NCBI GenBank assembly: GCA_009760855.2 | Contig: WPIO01000145.1 | Coordinates: 914,140 to 978,139, forward strand | Reading direction: 5' to 3' | Source: Cristatella mucedo | Lineage: Eukaryota; Bryozoa; Phylactolaemata; Cristatellidae | DNA: 64,000 nt | Shown here: one piece after another, positions 1 to 11,056 of the stretch | How the letters are laid out: every line of letters begins with the position of its first letter | Numbering within the stretch: position 1 is the stretch's first letter | Notes under the pieces: model-generated | The model's input: only the letters and a program-made list of their open reading frames with translations | What the model was told of the DNA's origin: nothing | Databases searched by the model: none | Position numbers and translations under genes: made by a program

Positions 1-189
1 GCAGTAGCGTGTTTTCCGAACTCCAGTTCCACCCTGAGCCGGTGCATTTGCCCTCACTTGAGCCCGAAGTTTTCGTGTAGCCCGTGTCACATTTTATGTT
101 TACGGTAGTGCCGACTGAGTATGAGCTCAGCAAGGCACTGCCAGAAGATGTTACAACTCCGTTACCAATCCCTGCAGTACTGCAACTGT
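1..189 (-). CDS. CCP (sushi) domain exon, cut by the window edge
   Basis: Read on the minus strand, an acceptor ending CTACGGTTGCAG is followed in phase 1 by a reading frame that starts S-C-S-T-A and continues through V-N-I-K-C-D-T-G-Y and G-K-C-T-G-S-G-W-N-W. These are cysteines 1, 2 and 3 of a CCP module and the tryptophan after the third cysteine; cysteine 4 should lie just beyond base 1. CCP modules are about 60-residue extracellular beta-sandwich domains found in complement regulators, adhesion proteins and matrix proteins. The W-x-W pair matches the exons at 56-60 kb on the same strand, so it probably belongs to the same gene or a tandem paralogue. The frame is open throughout. The donor is not visible. 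Confidence 0.75.
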
Positions 190-3100
190 CTGCAACCGTA
201 GCAGTGACAAAGCATAAGCTGCAGAACAATATGAGCAATGATTTTTATTTAGCAAGACAATACCCAAATTATTTTCCAGTAGGTCACACAATTTGCAATT
301 AGGAAACATTATAGCACGAAAGATAGTTTTCATTGAACACAAACTTGGGGATTGCCCATCGAGTAAAAATAGAACCTAATTCAGCCATTGCTGAATGTCG
401 GAGCCATTAAAGTATGGGGCAGCTCACGTCATTGCCCCTGCCCCTCGGCTCCACCGCTGTTTTTATGCGTATGTATCCGTGCATGCGTATATGTGTAATC
501 CAGTGGGTCATTACTGCCACGTTTGAGCTCAGCAACTGAGCTTGAGCCATGCACAACTTTTACGGAACTAAAAGAAGTCTCATCGTATCTGAGTTATTAT
601 TTCCTTTTTACCTCATGTTTAGTTCTTACTAAAGCTTAAATTATTTCCATGGTACGGATGTGTTTTATCATGTTCAGTACTCAAGTGCACCCGCATGTCG
701 CGTAATGTCGTGGGTGCATGGTAATCAATCCGTAAATTGATTGTCGCGCATATAAGCGTGTGCATGAGCAGATCCTAACCGCCACTTCTCGCCGACCGGC
801 AGACTCTCTCTAAAGCGATATGCTACCAGCAGACTCTCGCTGTGACTGACCGACCCAGTTGTAAATAGTTAAAACAGAAAACTGCAGGTTTACAAAGACT
901 TGCTGACAAAGATATGGTCCAAATCAAAAAGCAATGTCGCGTTTGCAAGCAACGCATCTCGACTATAGGCAGCTTGGTAAGTAAGCACATTAGAATAATT
1001 ACTAGCAATCATCAACGCTTATAAAGGCTAGTGCAAGTCATTTTTATAAGAAAAAACGCTAACCATACTAAAGAATGTGGTGAACTAGTTGAGTGAAGAG
1101 ATATAGCGGAAAAGGCCATGCGAGGTGTATGGTAACTGTACACACATGGCTATTTATTTTTTTGAAACCATATCAGGCTTAGTTTCCTATTCATTTAATT
1201 CCGGTCAATGTTGTGCATTTACATGCATTGCTTTTGAGGCCAATCCTTTGGCTCCGTGAAAGACAAAAGATTGGTATACACTGACCCTTTCACCACAAAT
1301 AATCTATCGACTAATAGGTTGCTAGTCTCTTGAAATAATTGAAATTAATTTACCAGTATCTATCTCTAAAAGTGAAGTTCAACAAAATTTTCGTGCATGT
1401 TAAAATAAGCAGATAGGCGACTTTATTTCAACATTGAAATAAAGGCGGCCTACACAGAGTGATCTAACCGATGGATGCGAAGCCCCTGTGTTGGGCCAAC
1501 TTCGTTCATTTACAGGGCTACGATTTGTAACCTTCCTCTCACAAGCCGATCGTTGCTGGTAAATAGCCGACTTCTTAATAGGAGTTAATTTATTTTATTA
1601 TTATAATGCCGTCATCCGTCTTATTGACTGTGGATATATACACGTGCGGATGTCAGCAATCTGCAATTAAATGGGTTTAAATCCATACTTATGCATCAGA
1701 ATGTACATGAAGGCTTAATTTCCATGCAATCACGTATGTGAATCTGCATTATCTTACATATGCGATCGATAATACGAACATTTTCACCAGCCCAATCATA
1801 ACAATAAAGTTGATTTCTTTTCTAGGTTATTGAATTTTGTCAGGGGTTTCTTTAAAATGCTTGACAATTGAAAAGATGTTTCACTGGGAACTGAAACAGA
1901 GATAATCAAAAAAGATTCAATGACATAAAATTACCAACAATCAAAATTTAATTGCTAGACGAGTAATAGCATAGAAGAAAGCAATAGATCGTTTTATTGT
2001 GAACTTTCTTTGGAGAAAGAGACAGAGAGCTCAGCATTGGGTATCGATTAGATAGTACGTGCAATCCTGTGCCGATTTCGTGCCAGCAACAAAGAATTGA
2101 TACTAATCATTGACCTACGACTTTTTTCAATCGACAGAGTATACAAGCAGCATAATTTTCTTCCATAAATGAAGTGAGCCGCAGCGTGTGCTGAGTCTTT
2201 AATCGATCTCTTTTACAAAACCGCCTAACAGCTTTTGGTTTACTTAAGGATTTGCACTCAAAATGTACCAGTATTACATTTAAGTTTATTTAAATGATGA
2301 ATTAATTAACTGACTGTCTTCATATGTTTTCCATTAAATCACAGGTAAAACTTTTACTAGCTATAAACCTGTAAAATACAACATAAGTTGGTACGTACAT
2401 CAGTGATTACAGTGAATTGAAGTTTAATTATCCGCTGAGAGTAACTTTCTTTTAAAACGTGAGCCCCCAAAGTACTAATAGTAGTTTGAAATATAGAATG
2501 CATTTTCACCGTTGAAATGAAGATTCAATTGAAAAATATAACGACTTTTAAGTACATGCGCACGTCAGAGCTCAGCAACTTCAGTAGTGCGAGCTAAGGT
2601 CCTCCTTGTAAAGATGAATTTAAGTTTACAGTGTTTCTATGGGTGTACGCTAATTATTTATAAATAGTTCATCCGGATTAAAAATTACACTTAGAAACTG
2701 CCCTAATCCGATCGTCTTGTTTTCTAGATCGCAGTGATCATAGTCCTTCTAGCCTGCTATAGCGAATGGTTATAACTATGGAAACGTGGTGGTCCGGAAA
2801 TCTTGATTGCTAAGCCCGAAAGCAGATGCCAATATATCTTTCGGTCCCTGTGGTTCTTCAATAAGAATTATCAGACCACTTCTTTGGGGCAATTTATTGA
2901 AAGCAAAAGAAAATGCTTTTGCAAGTCAAGCCCGGCAGTCTTAGCGTGGTCACCTCTTTCCTAAAGCTGCCAAGTACTTTACTTTCTCGCTCACTCAAAG
3001 TTACTCGTATCTAAAAGGTATCAACAGCAGAGTCAGCTGGATTGCAATGAACAATGGAATGTTCAGCTAAATTCCACGGTATGAAATTTCTTTCGTGCAA

Positions 3101-3388
3101 GTTTATTCTAATTAAAGAAAACTATAACAATTCGGCCATGTTTTTTGCACAGTGATGCAATAAAAAAATATATTAGGCTAGCATTTGCCACTGATATCTC
3201 TAAAAATAAGAAACTTTAATTATTTAACAGAAAAATCATAAAAGTACCGTGTGCAAGAGGAAAATTGACCAAAATGCCGATAATAAATTACTTCAAGAAA
3301 TTCATATTCTTCTCAAAATTGAAAATGCGCAAATCTAGCAATCCAGTTATGGCGGCTTTTCTACACAGCATCAAAAAATATTGCGATG
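190..3388. other. No recognised gene
   Basis: AT-rich sequence without a convincing exon, repeat or mobile element on either strand. It is probably intron or spacer upstream, in minus-strand sense, of the CCP exon at 1-189. Confidence 0.5.
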
Positions 3389-3469
3389 CTATAGCAGACA
3401 AGATTTGAGAGTTTTCGCCATAGCTCCAGATATGTACTTAATGGATGTAGATAGATAGCAGATTATTAC

Positions 3470-3715
3470 CGATTCAACAGCGGCTACTCTTTCAATCGTA
3501 GTGCTACTCAGTAGTATGAACTCGACAACAAGTTCGCATCTTCCTCCGAGATTAACTGCGAATATAGTTCGTCCGCTTTGAGATTGAGAGTATGTAATAC
3601 ATGCCGTAATGCCACTCGTCTTTTCGTTACTGTTTACATTAAAATTTAAGGCGTCGCTGAGAGGTGTGCCAAAATATGGAAATCCTATTTGAAACTCCAA
3701 TGTGTTCCTACTCGC
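3470..3715 (-). CDS. Candidate exon, unknown product
   Basis: An open minus-strand frame of about 80 codons ends at a plausible donor (GAATCG followed by GTAATA at 3,469). The peptide contains N-S-N-E-K-T-S-G-I-T-A-C-I-T-Y and G-G-R-C-E-L-V-V-E-F, a mixed polar and beta-like composition that could suit an extracellular protein. I recognise no family. No clear acceptor was identified upstream. Other short minus-strand ORFs at 3,795-4,001 and 4,223-4,417 lie upstream in the same orientation; the latter crosses a phase-1 donor-like ATAG/GTAGGG. This could be one decayed or real gene, or chance open frame. Confidence 0.2.
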
Positions 3716-5059
3716 TCCAATTTCAAGTAATATATCGTTAAAATTGTGGACTTAATATTACGAATCATAATCGGGTTCAGACTGAGTCCAAGCATTATCG
3801 GCGAAAAATGGAGCTCACTAGGTGTACCAAGGAAACTTTTCCATGAGCTTCAAATGTAGCTGTCAGGGTAGATATTGAAAGCACTTGCACACAATCTCTC
3901 GTCAGCGAGTTTCGTCGTGTAAATCCGACAGTGTTCAGTGCATTAGCACAGAAGCAGTCTGAGACTCTCTTGCTAAGATCCAATCTAACGGTGTTCCACA
4001 AGGCACTAATTTTCAGATGATAGAAATTAGACGTATTGCAATTGAATGCGAAAACATTGGAATTTGACTTCTCACTTTTAAAACTGAGTTTTCAAACAAG
4101 CCGGAGTAGTGAAAAACGTGCTAGCGAGTTGCTTGTAGCAGAATGTGGCAAAGCTGGCTGCCTGCTTTTGCGTGACTGGCCAGCAACCAGGTTCTAGCGT
4201 AAGAAAGTACTGAGAGGTTGTTCTACCTGGATATATCAAAACTGACACTTGAAATATAGCCCGCAAGCCTTATGAGCAAGAATGTGGCTGAGTAAAGCAG
4301 CTTCACCCTACCTATAAGACTTTTGCTGGAGCGTGAGCCAGAAATATCGCTTAAAAATGCAACGTGAGCCGACACGACTCCTGCATTATTCGGGAATTGA
4401 GAGTTTTTGGCTAACAATCAAAGGAGTTGTGCCTCATTGAAGTTTCTTTATTTAAATTTTCTTTGCGCATAAATATTTGATAAGTTGGAATAAAAATGTT
4501 AAAGCTAAACACCTATCAACCCTGAGGAAGCTAAGTGTTTAGAAATTCTGATTGTTATGATAACAGGTTGTACGAGATATTGTTTTTATAAGTCCCAACA
4601 AATCTTTTCTTAGGGAATTTGCATTGGCTAGATAAAAACTTATAAAACAAAGATAGCCGAGTATTATTTTTGGATCCGTATGAATTATAAAGGTGCACTG
4701 GAATGAAATCAAGGTCCACAATAATAAAATCAATATGCAAATTAATTGGCTAGGTTTATCCCTGGCTCACTCGTTTGTTTCGCAATTTGCATATTGATTA
4801 TAAAGTCCCCGTGTAAAGCCAGTGAAAGGCACATCTTTTTCAAGTGGGATTCGTCCAGGTGAGATCACCTTACTATCAAACATAATTTTTATAGGATTTG
4901 TATCGCACTTGATCCAATAGAGATGCAGAAAAGCAAACGGTAATCACAGCTCAAAATCTTAAGTAAATAGCCAGAAATTGTCTTCATGCATGCAGACTAT
5001 TTGAACTCGTCAGAAGTACACAATTCACACATGGCTTCACCGATTACTGAAGATTCTTT
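3716..5059. other. No supported gene; short minus-strand ORFs only
   Basis: Holds minus-strand ORFs of 62-68 codons at 3,795-4,001, 4,078-4,266 and 4,223-4,417 without recognisable domains. The rest is AT-rich and shows nothing. Confidence 0.3.
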
Positions 5060-5222
5060 ATTCCAAGACCAATATCCACATGACAAGATTAACACAGTTC
5101 ACCTAAATGTAATTATGGTCACGAACTATCGCAACTGAAGAGCCTGCCGTATATTTGACTTTGTTTCCACGATTGCTAATGAAAAGCTTTTTCTGAAATG
5201 CTTGACAAGTCCAACGCCTCAT
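5060..5222 (-). pseudogene. Decayed CCP exon relic
   Basis: The minus strand reads W-T-C-Q-A-F near 5,210, then Y-T-A-G-S-S-V-A-I-V-R-D-H-N-Y, which has the spacing and the Y-x-x-G-S-x-V-x-[C]-D-x-x-Y texture of a CCP core with the second cysteine changed to arginine. A stop follows, then a C-x5-W that could be cysteine 3 and its tryptophan. No phase-1 splice borders remain. The call rests on pattern alone and could be wrong. Confidence 0.3.
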
Positions 5223-6294
5223 CTGAAAAGGACTTCGGACTACAATCTTCCACAGAGTAGCTCTAATATTAAACTGATATGGCAAATTTGCTTGTGCTGG
5301 TAGCTAGAAGCAAGTCACAGCCGGGATCCGCATTTGAACGTAGAAAAATGTCAGAAGCACAGAACACTACTACAGGCTATCAAAAAAATCCTATGGAAAC
5401 TACTGCTCTGTTTTGTTACCAGCTAAAACATAACTAGCCTCTGAATGAAAAAATGAACTTCAACAGCCGACGAAATTGCAATGATAAATTCATACTAGTG
5501 AAGCGATGAAAAATTAAAAAGCAATACGACGCCATGTTAACTGTGTAAGAGATATTGCTGAAGTGTAAAACACACATACACTCTCACATCTTTGCTATTA
5601 CGAGAGTGCCTCTGGCTCGTTTCTTAGAGAGACATTATTCCTTATCGACAGAGCTATCTTTATCATCAGTGGTCCCTCGGGAACGCCGTCAAGATTGATT
5701 AATAATTAAATTCATGAAACTTTATAATACTTGAACTTTTCTTTACCGAGGAAAGCCTTTAAAAGGTCTTCCGAATCTTCGGTTTTGAGTTATTCGAAAA
5801 ATATGCCAATGGCGGCGTTATCTAATCCCCCTCTTCTTCTTCTTCTTCCAGTACCAACTCTTCCTATATCTCAAATTTCTCTAATATATTTTTTATTGTG
5901 TGCACAAAAAGTCGCTCTTTTCTCGATACGGGTAGGGTAAAAAAATAATTTTGTTAGATTAGTTGACGCCTTTTTCGGTACATTTTGTGCACTGACTAAC
6001 TAGTTTTCTCTTGTGGCTCTCGTGTATGACCCTTCTCATATCAAGGGTTAAGCAATCGATCTAATTTTCTCCTGATTCTAAATACATTATGAGACATCCT
6101 CCGCATCGGATGACACACGTGAAGTACGTCAAGACCATTGACATTGATGCTGCAAGAATATCTTCGTCGTCATCCTTTGTCAATAGTTTCCATGCTGTAT
6201 ACATCGGATACATTTTAGATGCCGTCCTTCACCGCAAGCTTGAAGCAGCATCAAGTTTCCCAGTCCAGTTACCAAAGCGCAGCATTCGGCAGCA
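5223..6294. other. No recognised gene
   Basis: AT-rich; a short CTT run near 5,830. Plus-strand ORFs at 5,731-5,940 and 6,089-6,319 have no recognisable domain. Confidence 0.4.
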
Positions 6295-6447
6295 TTACCT
6301 AGCTGGTGGCCATTCGTAGGGGATCCGGGGAATGCCATTGGTAGGCTGCACACTGGGGAGAAGGGGGCCTGCTGCGCCAGCTGGCAATCTTACTGTCCTC
6401 GTTGGATGAACCTCCTCTGTTACTGGTTGAACAGCCACGAGTAGATC
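6295..6447 (-). CDS. Candidate terminal coding exon, proline-rich tail
   Basis: An excellent minus-strand acceptor (TTTTCCCCTTACAG) is followed in phase 0 by 50 codons and a TAA stop. The peptide starts D-L-L-V-A-V-Q-P-V-T-E-E-V and ends G-I-P-R-I-P-Y-E-W-P-P-A-R; it is proline-rich, has no cysteine and looks like a cytoplasmic tail. A second frame through the same exon in phase 1 is also open but less protein-like. A strong donor-like site (GATCA followed by GTAAGTG) lies upstream on the same strand near 6,580, but the exon before it was not defined. No AATAAA lies close by. Family unknown. Confidence 0.4.
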   Translation of the reverse strand, partial: DLLVAVQPVTEEVHPTRTVRLPAGAAGPLLPSVQPTNGIPRIPYEWPPAR

Positions 6448-8111
6448 CTGTAAGGGGAAAATTTACAAGATATCTTAAAAGATTTACAGAACGTCGGAAT
6501 CGCACAGAAAATTCTCGATGATAGTACACGCCCTCGTAAATAGGCTGACTAATTCCGGCTGCTGGACGCAAGTTTCACTTACTGATCGTAAAAAGATCGG
6601 GGACCATCTTCGTGCTCCTGCCTACTTTAAATCAATGCTCATGCAAATTGCATTCGAATTAGAAAATCCCGTGCAATTTCTCGTAGCCGAGAGCACAAGA
6701 AAAGGAAAACGAACAGTAAATCGAGAAAGGATGATGGCCAATTAGTCCGAGAATACATTAGCTGTTAATGTCTGAGTAATCTTGTGTTTAAATTTCCCTA
6801 GTCTCATTTCAGGCTACTCATGCTTATTACCGCTGCTCTTACAGATGCCTTGCAGTTGAGCAAGAAGATAGCACCTAGTTCAGTAGGTCATCTAGGAGCC
6901 ATTACAATGTCGATGCATTGCTTAACTAGTTTGTGTGATAGTGAGATTTCAGCAGAGTTGCATCTTCACGTCTGAATGAGAAAAAACCAAAGCATTGGCG
7001 ATAGCTTAGTACTTACTTACCTTCAATGTTTGCGGTTATTGCAATGATGATCGTTCGAAAGAGTGGCCAGCACTGAAAGACTCGGGCGAAGTAAGAAGTG
7101 GGAAGTACTGAGAGCTTCTTTAGATAGCAATTGCTTTTACGTAGACTACCTGTCAACTCGTTTTCGAAGTCTCTAATCGAAACGTACATAGGCGTGGTCT
7201 CACACGCCGGAAAACTTAAAACACTCGCAAAGCCTCACACTCAGGCCGCCAATTATTCTGCATTCACCTGTGTATGACCTTAGACACGATCCCAGAGGCA
7301 CACAGACTCCGACTGCGAAAGCATACAGAAGGGCTCGTACTTTGCGATAAAAAAGGATATATACATAAACAACTAGAACTAGAAAATAACGGAATATGAC
7401 AGGTAAAGTTAAAACTCTTTGGTTGGACAATGAAGCTCCACGATGTCAGGCGGTAAAATAAAACTGGCGTGTCTGGTAGATAGCCTAAATGTCAATTTAC
7501 CCAGCACTAATCTGGCAGTGTCCACAGAACAGACCTTCCACTGTGGCTTTACTGGAAATCGTTCTTCGATAGCTTTTTCACTAGTCACAGCGAAGCTAAT
7601 TACGGCGTGCAGAGCCAGGTCCTTTGCCAGGCCCAGTGATAATTGCTGTACTGGAACTTCGATTTAACAAAAGGCTGGCAGCTTTGACCTTGGCAATGCA
7701 GCAGACGATTATTTGTGTCCTCTTAAGTAGGTCGGTGTCTCCAACAATTAAGTTATTAGTCAGCTGTCTGTGCACGCACCGAGGGTTCAGTGAGCAGCCT
7801 TCAGCAGTCACTCCGCAAAAAATGTTAAGTAGTTTTTGTCCAAGCAGGAATTTTTGTTGAGCTAATAGCTCGTCGAAATAAAAACGAGCCTACTTTTGAG
7901 GTAATAAAAAATAGTGGGTAAGAAACAGAACAAGCATCAACAAATCCTTTTAATAAATTATTTCCTGTTGCGATCATTTAAGCTATTGGGTGATGCGATC
8001 CTGTTTGCAAATAGTAACTTCATTCAAGACAAGCTGCCTGTGATATGAGTCAAATATAACTCTAATTCAAATAAAATTAAAATATAACTAATTAATCTAT
8101 AGCAATTTAGT
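6448..8111. other. No supported gene; possible splice donor at about 7,019
   Basis: A perfect minus-strand donor (TTGAAG followed by GTAAGTAAGT) sits near 7,019 at the end of a roughly 60-codon open frame, and a minus-strand ORF at 7,200-7,430 has one strongly hydrophobic stretch followed by basic residues. Neither could be joined to a known domain. ORFs of 71-78 codons on both strands at 7,440-7,860 are unrecognised. Confidence 0.3.
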
Positions 8112-8225
8112 ATCAATTTGTACAGTGCCCTAAGAGAACTTGTTCTCTATTCAGGCACTTCATATACGCAACTGGTCTTGAGCCCACGACCTCGGTAAGA
8201 CCTCGGTCGGGTCGAGTACCTTGAT
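8112..8225 (-). repeat. SINE-1, 5'-truncated tRNA-derived SINE
   Basis: In minus orientation this runs from a tRNA-like region with a B-box-like core (GGGCTCAAGACC) into the tail AGAGAACAAGTTCTCTTAGG. It matches the fuller copies at 40,252 and 47,935. The A box end is missing or decayed. Confidence 0.65.
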
Positions 8226-9546
8226 GGTGAGCAAAGTGAGTTTGAGAAGAGTTTTTCTTAATTTCACTATGAAGAGAATGACAAGCATCACTCGGGCACC
8301 TTCTAAAATGAGTAGGCAGTGACCGGACCTGTTCCATACTCGCAGTGCGACCTTTCCGCAATAAATCAGCAGAAACTACTAGCTCCAACCGAAATACTTG
8401 ACTGGTAGTTTGACTGGAGCCGCTGCCATCTTGAAAGTATCCGGTACAAAACAGATTAAAAACTCTTGCAGAATGCATAGCGTAGCCAATTTTAGATTAT
8501 AAGTGCGCGCTCCCGCGAAAACATCACTGTTGGCTCGTCTTGCACAGCTATCGACTGCTAGAAAGTAGATGCCACTAGGTGCTGCAGGTAACGCTTTCGT
8601 TTAGCTAGGTTCCGCTAAATGCCGCCGTCGTCCACTTTCCAAAGCGGCGACACACCTGCTATCTGCGACCCGGAGCAGTCGATTCCTGGTCATCCTTCAC
8701 AGCAACCGAGTATGACGTCGCGGATGGGTGCCGTACAAAGAGGTGCATTATGCTGCTACCAAGACACGCTGCGGCGGCGGCAGCAGCGTGACGTTGACCG
8801 CTCTCGATCCGAAGCGTACAGCATCGCCACGAGACATTATGTGCTCGTCCGAACAACAGGCTGACAGCTATTGACACTTACTATCGATGAGACTCTTTGG
8901 GCGTCGATGCCATCCGAGCCACCCTGAAGGCATTGACGCGTTCAATGCAATCTCGCAGCGGCGTTGGATCGAAACGACCTTTTCTTGAGCTCAACTCGAC
9001 ATGCTTTACAGATTCGGGCATCGCTGCGAGTTGGAACTAATTGTAATTCTATGTAAGGCAGACTCGTGGTCGCTTGAAAGCTTCAAGCGAGCATATGGCT
9101 TGGGCCACCGCTCTCCTTTCAACCAAGTCATTATGCAGGTCGCTCCTGCACTGAACCACTGTAGGCACTGCTGACTGCGCTTGTAAAGCGTCCCGGTATC
9201 TCGGAGCCGCCAGGCGGCAGTCCATACTGCATGCGTGCGCTCCAAACTGTACACTCCGCTTAGTTATAATAGAGTTTGAAAACTATTTGCATGTCACATG
9301 GGCTAAAGATAATGGCATTCGTTGCAAAGCAGCACTCGGTAAGCAATGCACGTCGTCTCCTGTAGCGCCGCCGCCGACTGGGGACAAAGTAGTGGTTGAA
9401 CTCGAAATAGAAATTAAGGTCACGCGATCCGTTTTCCTTCGCTTGCACTCGTAACCTAGCGCTACTCACTGAGTAGTTGTAAGCGAAAGATTTCACTGAG
9501 CGAACGCTTTGCGCTTTTCTGTCACCCAAAGGAGCTTTTTTGATTT
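8226..9546. other. GC- and CpG-rich block, unassigned
   Basis: About 8,490-9,540 is clearly richer in GC and CpG than its surroundings, with GCCGCCGTCGTCC near 8,622 and a GCGGCGGCGGCAGCAG run near 8,770. ORFs of 72-89 codons exist on both strands but none shows a domain. It could be a promoter/first-exon region or an old GC-rich element. Confidence 0.3.
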
Positions 9547-9795
9547 CTAGGAGCAGTTTATTAAGCAGGAAACGCGTTCGTATTTGGAAACATAATTTGA
9601 GGTGAAATTCAACCGAATTAGGCGACCGCTGGAAGGTAGAAATTTATACACATCATTGATGTCATGGCATTGTAAGACAAAGGTTTCATTAGCTTCCGAG
9701 GCATTGGCAAAGGCATTGTAAGCAATTCTTTGAATGCCTTGAATTTTTGCGATTCTTAAATCGCCAGTTTCTCCAGAAGCCAATTCACATGCCAT
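9547..9795 (-). CDS. ORF of unknown function, weakly CUB-like
   Basis: An 82-codon minus-strand ORF with four N-x-S/T sequons in its second half and the segment S-S-G-R-L-I-R-L-N-F-T-S, which resembles the core strand of CUB domains (G-x-x-I-x-L-x-F). Two cysteines lie near the C-terminus. There is no good donor, and the frame ends in TAG. It may be a relic of an extracellular exon, or chance. Confidence 0.2.
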   Translation of the reverse strand: MACELASGETGDLRIAKIQGIQRIAYNAFANASEANETFVLQCHDINDVYKFLPSSGRLIRLNFTSNYVSKYERVSCLINCS

Positions 9796-9840
9796 TTACC
9801 TTGCTTCCTAAACACGTCCTTTACGTAATACTTTTTAAGT

Positions 9841-10028
9841 CAGTGAATCTCAACCTTCCGAATGCGGCGACCCTTACATACAGTTCCTGATGTTGTGGCA
9901 ACCCCCAACCGTAAAATTATTGTTTGCAAAATGCGGAAATGCGTGTTTTCCGATGGTCTTAGGCGACCCCATGTGAGCGGTTCGTTCGACCCCCAAAGGG
10001 GTCCCGACCCAAAGGTTGAGAACCGCTG
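9841..10028. mobile_element. SPIN-like hAT non-autonomous transposon
   Basis: A 188-bp element with terminal inverted repeats: the left end reads CAGTGAATCTCAACCTTCC and the right end, reverse-complemented, CAGCGGTTCTCAACCTTTGG. The interior includes GATGTTGTGGCAACCCCCAA and, near the right end, TTTTCCGATGGTCTTAGGCG and TTCGACCCCCAAAGGGGTC. From memory of the family these are signature blocks of the non-autonomous SPIN (Space Invaders) elements of the hAT superfamily, known for repeated horizontal transfer among animals. No transposase is present. No 8-bp target duplication is visible: left flank TTTTAAGT, right flank TGGTATGC. The insertion is therefore probably old or rearranged. Confidence 0.85.
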
Positions 10029-10386
10029 TGGTATGCGATTCGGCATGTAAAAGGTCATGCCGAGCAATCTAAGCAAGCAGTCTCACTAGCCTAACCCGGA
10101 TGAGTGCTCCAGGCGATACTGGCTGCTAGCTTTACTTACTCGGTAGCAGCAACGTGAGAAAGCAAGCCACGATCACCACACGCCTCTGCACCATTTTCGT
10201 GACAAGCACAGCCCGGCCTGCAAACGGCCCTATTATCTACAAATGTGTCCAGCCTCGTTTCGAGCGATGCTGGAGAGATCATGTAAGCCCAGAACAATGA
10301 CCTCGGCCAATCGGCCGCATGCCACTAGCTGTGACTCTCCGAGCGGCCGGCCGGCAGCAGCAGCACAATAGTTTAAACCTGCAAGC

Positions 10387-11056
10387 TTAATCAATTGCTC
10401 CGCCACAATTGCATGGGCTACCCATCGTATCAGCCACAATACCTGTTTCCAGCATTTGACTCGATTGCAGCTTATTGGCACTTCCCCCGACATTGTGCTC
10501 CCTGGCAAGAATCCAGAGCTCTCCATTGTGGCTTCCTTTGATCAACTGAGCTCGTACAAAGCAGACGAAGAATATGTTGCCTGCCTTGTACGAACGCTCA
10601 TCTAATCGCTCTGCTGCGATCACCCAAGGTGTGCAATCAGCCGGCGAAGCCAAGGCCCCATGATGTGCCACAAGTCTTTCAACGATTTAGCCGTGCAGCC
10701 GATGGTTCCAGAAATCAGTTGAGTGGTCGTACACACGCCAAGGCGTTCGGCTCAATGGAAGCAAGCACTGTCTGAGCCATCTTTTCTAGTTTTTACTAGC
10801 GTTTCAGTCACTTTCAATAATTCTGGCAGTGTAATGCTCGGCAAAGCTGCAGAGGTCCTTGCCCTGTAGGATGCATCGCTTCTTCTTTTGGTTGCGACAC
10901 AGAGATTGTGTTACGAGCCTGAGACCTAATGTCATGGCAAATGCCACGAGTTTTCATGACTATCAGAACTTGGCTTAATAACTCAAACTTGTGGCCCACG
11001 AGTAATTGTTTTGAGTCACAGCCTCTGTTGGATGAAGTCGCTAAGTGTGAGAGCAT
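10387..11056 (-). pseudogene. Decayed coding-like segment, unknown family (A1)
   Basis: Two minus-strand open stretches, 10,814-11,056 and 10,387-10,671, keep the same reading frames as their counterparts in copy A2. Conserved peptide pieces include I-R-S-Q-A-R-N-T-I-S-V, Q-P-K-E-E-A-M-H, A-E-R-L-D-E-R-S-Y-K-A-G-N, I-K-G-S-H-N-G-E-L-W-I-L-A and E-H-N-V-G-G-S-A-N-K-L-Q-S-S-Q. Stops and frame changes separate the pieces, so it is not an intact gene. I do not recognise the family; an old transposase or a processed host gene are both possible. No terminal repeats around it were identified. Confidence 0.4.

Noticed and set aside
9833-10036. An 8-bp target-site duplication around the SPIN-like element
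   Set aside because: The flanks (TTTTAAGT and TGGTATGC) do not match; the element call rests on its ends and interior only.
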